Both the position numbers and the translations under genes were made by a program. The notes under the pieces are model-generated. The model made no database searches. It was given only the letters and a program-made list of their open reading frames with translations, and was not told where the DNA came from. This document shows, in pieces, positions 47,202 through 48,794 of a stretch of 48,794 nt of DNA; position 1 is the first letter of the stretch, and each line of letters begins with the position of its first letter. Origin of the DNA: a virus; IMG/VR virus record IMGVR_UViG_3300046697_000119, positions 1 to 48,794 of that record, one strand, 5' to 3'.

Positions 47202-47716
47202 AAGTGCACATGGCCGTAACTTTTGATGAAGTTTGCGAACTTAAGCCATGTGCATCGGGCCTTAAGTTCGCGTCCAAACAACTCGGAGGCGTCGCGGCGT
47301 GGAACGCCAAGCCAGCGACGATGGCCGATCTGCGCGCAGTTGGGGTGCCTTTCGATGATCTAAAATGGCTCGCAGAGTCATTGGGGGGTATTAATGACGA
47401 CGCCAGACGACGCTTTCATCTATGGCATGCCGATTGTGTGGCTCATGTGCTGCACCTCTACGAACGGAATGGCAAATCGCCGGCTCCGCGCGAAGCGATT
47501 GTTGCGGTGCGTCAGTTGGCACGGAGCGAAATGACTGCCGCCTATGTCAACGCCATCCACGACCTCGACACCGTCTACGCCGGCGCCTGCGCCATCGTCT
47601 ACGCCACCGCTGACGTCCGGGCCGCGCTGGAATGGCAGCTTGATCGCCTTGTGGCATGGTTCAGCGACGAGGAGCCAAAGGACTGGCCGTTGCCAGTTCC
47701 GGAAGGGAGTTCATGA
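47198..47716 (+). CDS. Hypothetical protein
   Basis: 172 aa. N-terminus MAVTFDEVCELKPCASGLKF, helical C-terminal half (MTAAYVNAIHDLDTVYAGAC; ALEWQLDRLVAWFSDEEPK). ATGA overlaps at both ends. No family. Confidence 0.62.
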   Translation: MKVHMAVTFDEVCELKPCASGLKFASKQLGGVAAWNAKPATMADLRAVGVPFDDLKWLAESLGGINDDARRRFHLWHADCVAHVLHLYERNGKSPAPREAIVAVRQLARSEMTAAYVNAIHDLDTVYAGACAIVYATADVRAALEWQLDRLVAWFSDEEPKDWPLPVPEGSS

Positions 47717-48099
47717 CCATGAGCGATGTCGTCAACGACTTTTTCAAACGTCATTATCCGACTGACCTAACCGAGGACGATTTCGTATACGCCTCGACGC
47801 TGATCGGCCCCATGCGTCGGATAAAACAACGGACCGAGACGAGAAATCCGATCTTTCCTCGCATGAAGTGTGTGGACGGCTTCACCATGTCCGTTCAGGG
47901 TCACGCCGGAGCTTACTCATATCCGCGCGATGACTTTGCGGACAGCTACGTAAAAGTAGAAGTCGGCTTTCCGAGCGAGCGCGAGGAACTTCTGATGCCC
48001 TTTGTTGAGGATGAAGACCACCCGATCGAGACGGTTTACGGGTACGTGCCAATCGCCGTCATCGAGCAGATCATCGCCAAGCACGGCGGGCTGATTTGA
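47713..48099 (+). CDS. Hypothetical protein
   Basis: 128 aa from ATG 47713 (ATGA). MSDVVNDFFKRHYPTDLTED opens a helical start, then beta segments (SYVKVEVGFPSEREELLMPF). C-terminus helical (IAVIEQIIAKHGGLI). No family. Confidence 0.62.
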   Translation: MTMSDVVNDFFKRHYPTDLTEDDFVYASTLIGPMRRIKQRTETRNPIFPRMKCVDGFTMSVQGHAGAYSYPRDDFADSYVKVEVGFPSEREELLMPFVEDEDHPIETVYGYVPIAVIEQIIAKHGGLI

Positions 48100-48133
48100 T
48101 TCCTATCCGATTAAAGCCCAGCGGAGCTAGATC

Positions 48134-48412
48134 ATGAAGATGTCTGAAACGGAAGAGAAGGCGAAAACACCTTACGAAATTCACAACCGCGATGCGGGCC
48201 GCATAGTTGCTGAGATCGTTTGCCCGACCCTTGACGCGGGCGGCGACACAAAGGACGTTCTCATTCTGCTTGAGAGCGTCGTGACCGGCGTCTTGTCTGT
48301 CGTTGTCAAGATTGGCGGCGATAACGAAGTGCTTGACGTGTTCATTGCTGGCGTTCGTCAGCGCATGGCCGAAATCAGGCTTGGCAATGCCACGGCTAGC
48401 GGCAATGGGTGA
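48134..48412 (+). CDS. Hypothetical protein
   Basis: 92 aa. TPYEIHNRDAGRIVAEIVCP, DVLILLESVVTGVLSVVVKI; mostly helical with hydrophobic stretches that do not clearly span the membrane. Unknown. Confidence 0.6.
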   Translation: MKMSETEEKAKTPYEIHNRDAGRIVAEIVCPTLDAGGDTKDVLILLESVVTGVLSVVVKIGGDNEVLDVFIAGVRQRMAEIRLGNATASGNG

Positions 48413-48794
48413 AAATCGGATAAGCACGGTTGATTTCGTGACTTCTCATTTCGACCTCGCCCGTCATGCCGCGATTCCGATCGGCGCTATAGCGGCCTGC
48501 GCTCTTGCGGGGCTCCTGTCGTTTCCTCCCGGCCCCGCCAGCGCGCGACTGCCCGCGCCAGCCCCTACGATCCTCACTGAGGCGAGGGAAGGTGGCTACG
48601 GGGGATTGGATCGGGGATGGTTTGCGTTGCCCGTCCTGGCGAGCCTAGGACAGGAAAAGCCCTATATCGACGACCGAGGAATGGTGCGCGCACCAGAGCG
48701 AGCCCCCCCCTCCATTGTTGCGCCAATTGTACAAATTCATCGTACAGCTATGCGTCGTTCCCCCGTTCCCCCGACCGTCGTCGCACCCCCCGAC
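48405..48794 (+). CDS. Signal-peptide-like protein, 3' end outside window
   Basis: At least 130 codons, open to the window end. It overlaps the previous stop by 8 bases. After a polar start, HAAIPIGAIAACALAGLLSF then PPGPASA looks like a signal peptide or span, followed by Pro-rich and polar sequence (RLPAPAPTILTEAREGGYGG). The gene is cut by the window edge; its frame happens to register with the methyltransferase at base 1, but the protein styles do not match. Unknown. Confidence 0.5.
   Translation, partial: MGENRISTVDFVTSHFDLARHAAIPIGAIAACALAGLLSFPPGPASARLPAPAPTILTEAREGGYGGLDRGWFALPVLASLGQEKPYIDDRGMVRAPERAPPSIVAPIVQIHRTAMRRSPVPPTVVAPPD

Noticed and set aside
1-48794. Complete circular genome with ends joining
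   Set aside because: The last ORF and the methyltransferase are in the same register at the ends, but their protein styles do not fit one gene.
1-48794. Integrase, repressor or diversity-generating retroelement
   Set aside because: No tyrosine or serine integrase, reverse transcriptase or CI-like repressor motif was found; a lytic lifestyle or genes outside the window are possible.

Overview
This window is most of a double-stranded DNA tailed-phage (or prophage) genome with P22-like (podovirus) virion assembly genes. It carries the terminase pair, a P22-type portal, scaffold and coat protein, gp4- and gp10-like tail-hub genes, and gp7-like ejection proteins. I see no integrase, excisionase or CI-like repressor. 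The GC-rich base composition, start-codon style (many GTG and TTG starts, ATGA/GTGA overlaps), TTGAC(A/G) promoters and several small membrane proteins suggest an alphaproteobacterial host, perhaps Hyphomicrobiales; that is inference. The first and last genes run off the window, so the genome is incomplete here.

Layout. (1) 1-6436, plus strand: DNA metabolism. It holds a DNA methyltransferase (5' end missing), a uracil-DNA-glycosylase-like/3'-5' exonuclease fusion, two small inserted genes, a family A DNA polymerase whose exonuclease domain is completed by its own N-terminus, a P-loop ATPase/helicase, zinc-ribbon proteins and a Lar-like protein. (2) 6399-41998, minus strand: late genes. Transcribed right to left they run: 41279-41998 (early or separate unit, ending in a strong double terminator), a 16-bp tandem array, small terminase subunit with an adjacent PD-(D/E)xK-like nuclease, adhesin and fibre genes mixed with a lysis cassette, then large terminase (with an intein in its Walker A motif), portal, lysozyme-like protein, scaffold, coat, tRNA-like element, tail hub and ejection proteins. 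(3) 41999-42796: a non-coding divergent control region with an approximately 60-bp inverted duplication of iteron-like repeats around an AT-rich centre. (4) 42797-48794, plus strand: a dense operon of small, mostly unknown proteins, typical of early host-takeover or anti-defence genes.

How it works together. The two divergent transcription units start from the 42.0-42.8 kb control region. The plus-strand replication genes supply DNA synthesis, and the minus-strand unit builds and fills the capsid and lyses the cell. Almost all genes are packed with 1-4 bp stop/start overlaps, which suggests translational coupling. AT-richer small genes and the intein sit inside a GC-richer core and look like later insertions.

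Most notable points: a DNA polymerase split inside its proofreading domain; five fibre- or adhesin-like proteins that begin with Sec signal peptides; a sulfotransferase-GNAT fusion among the ejection genes; an HpnG-like nucleosidase in the lysis region; the inverted iteron-like control region; and a tRNA-like element downstream of the coat gene with a 12-bp end stem.
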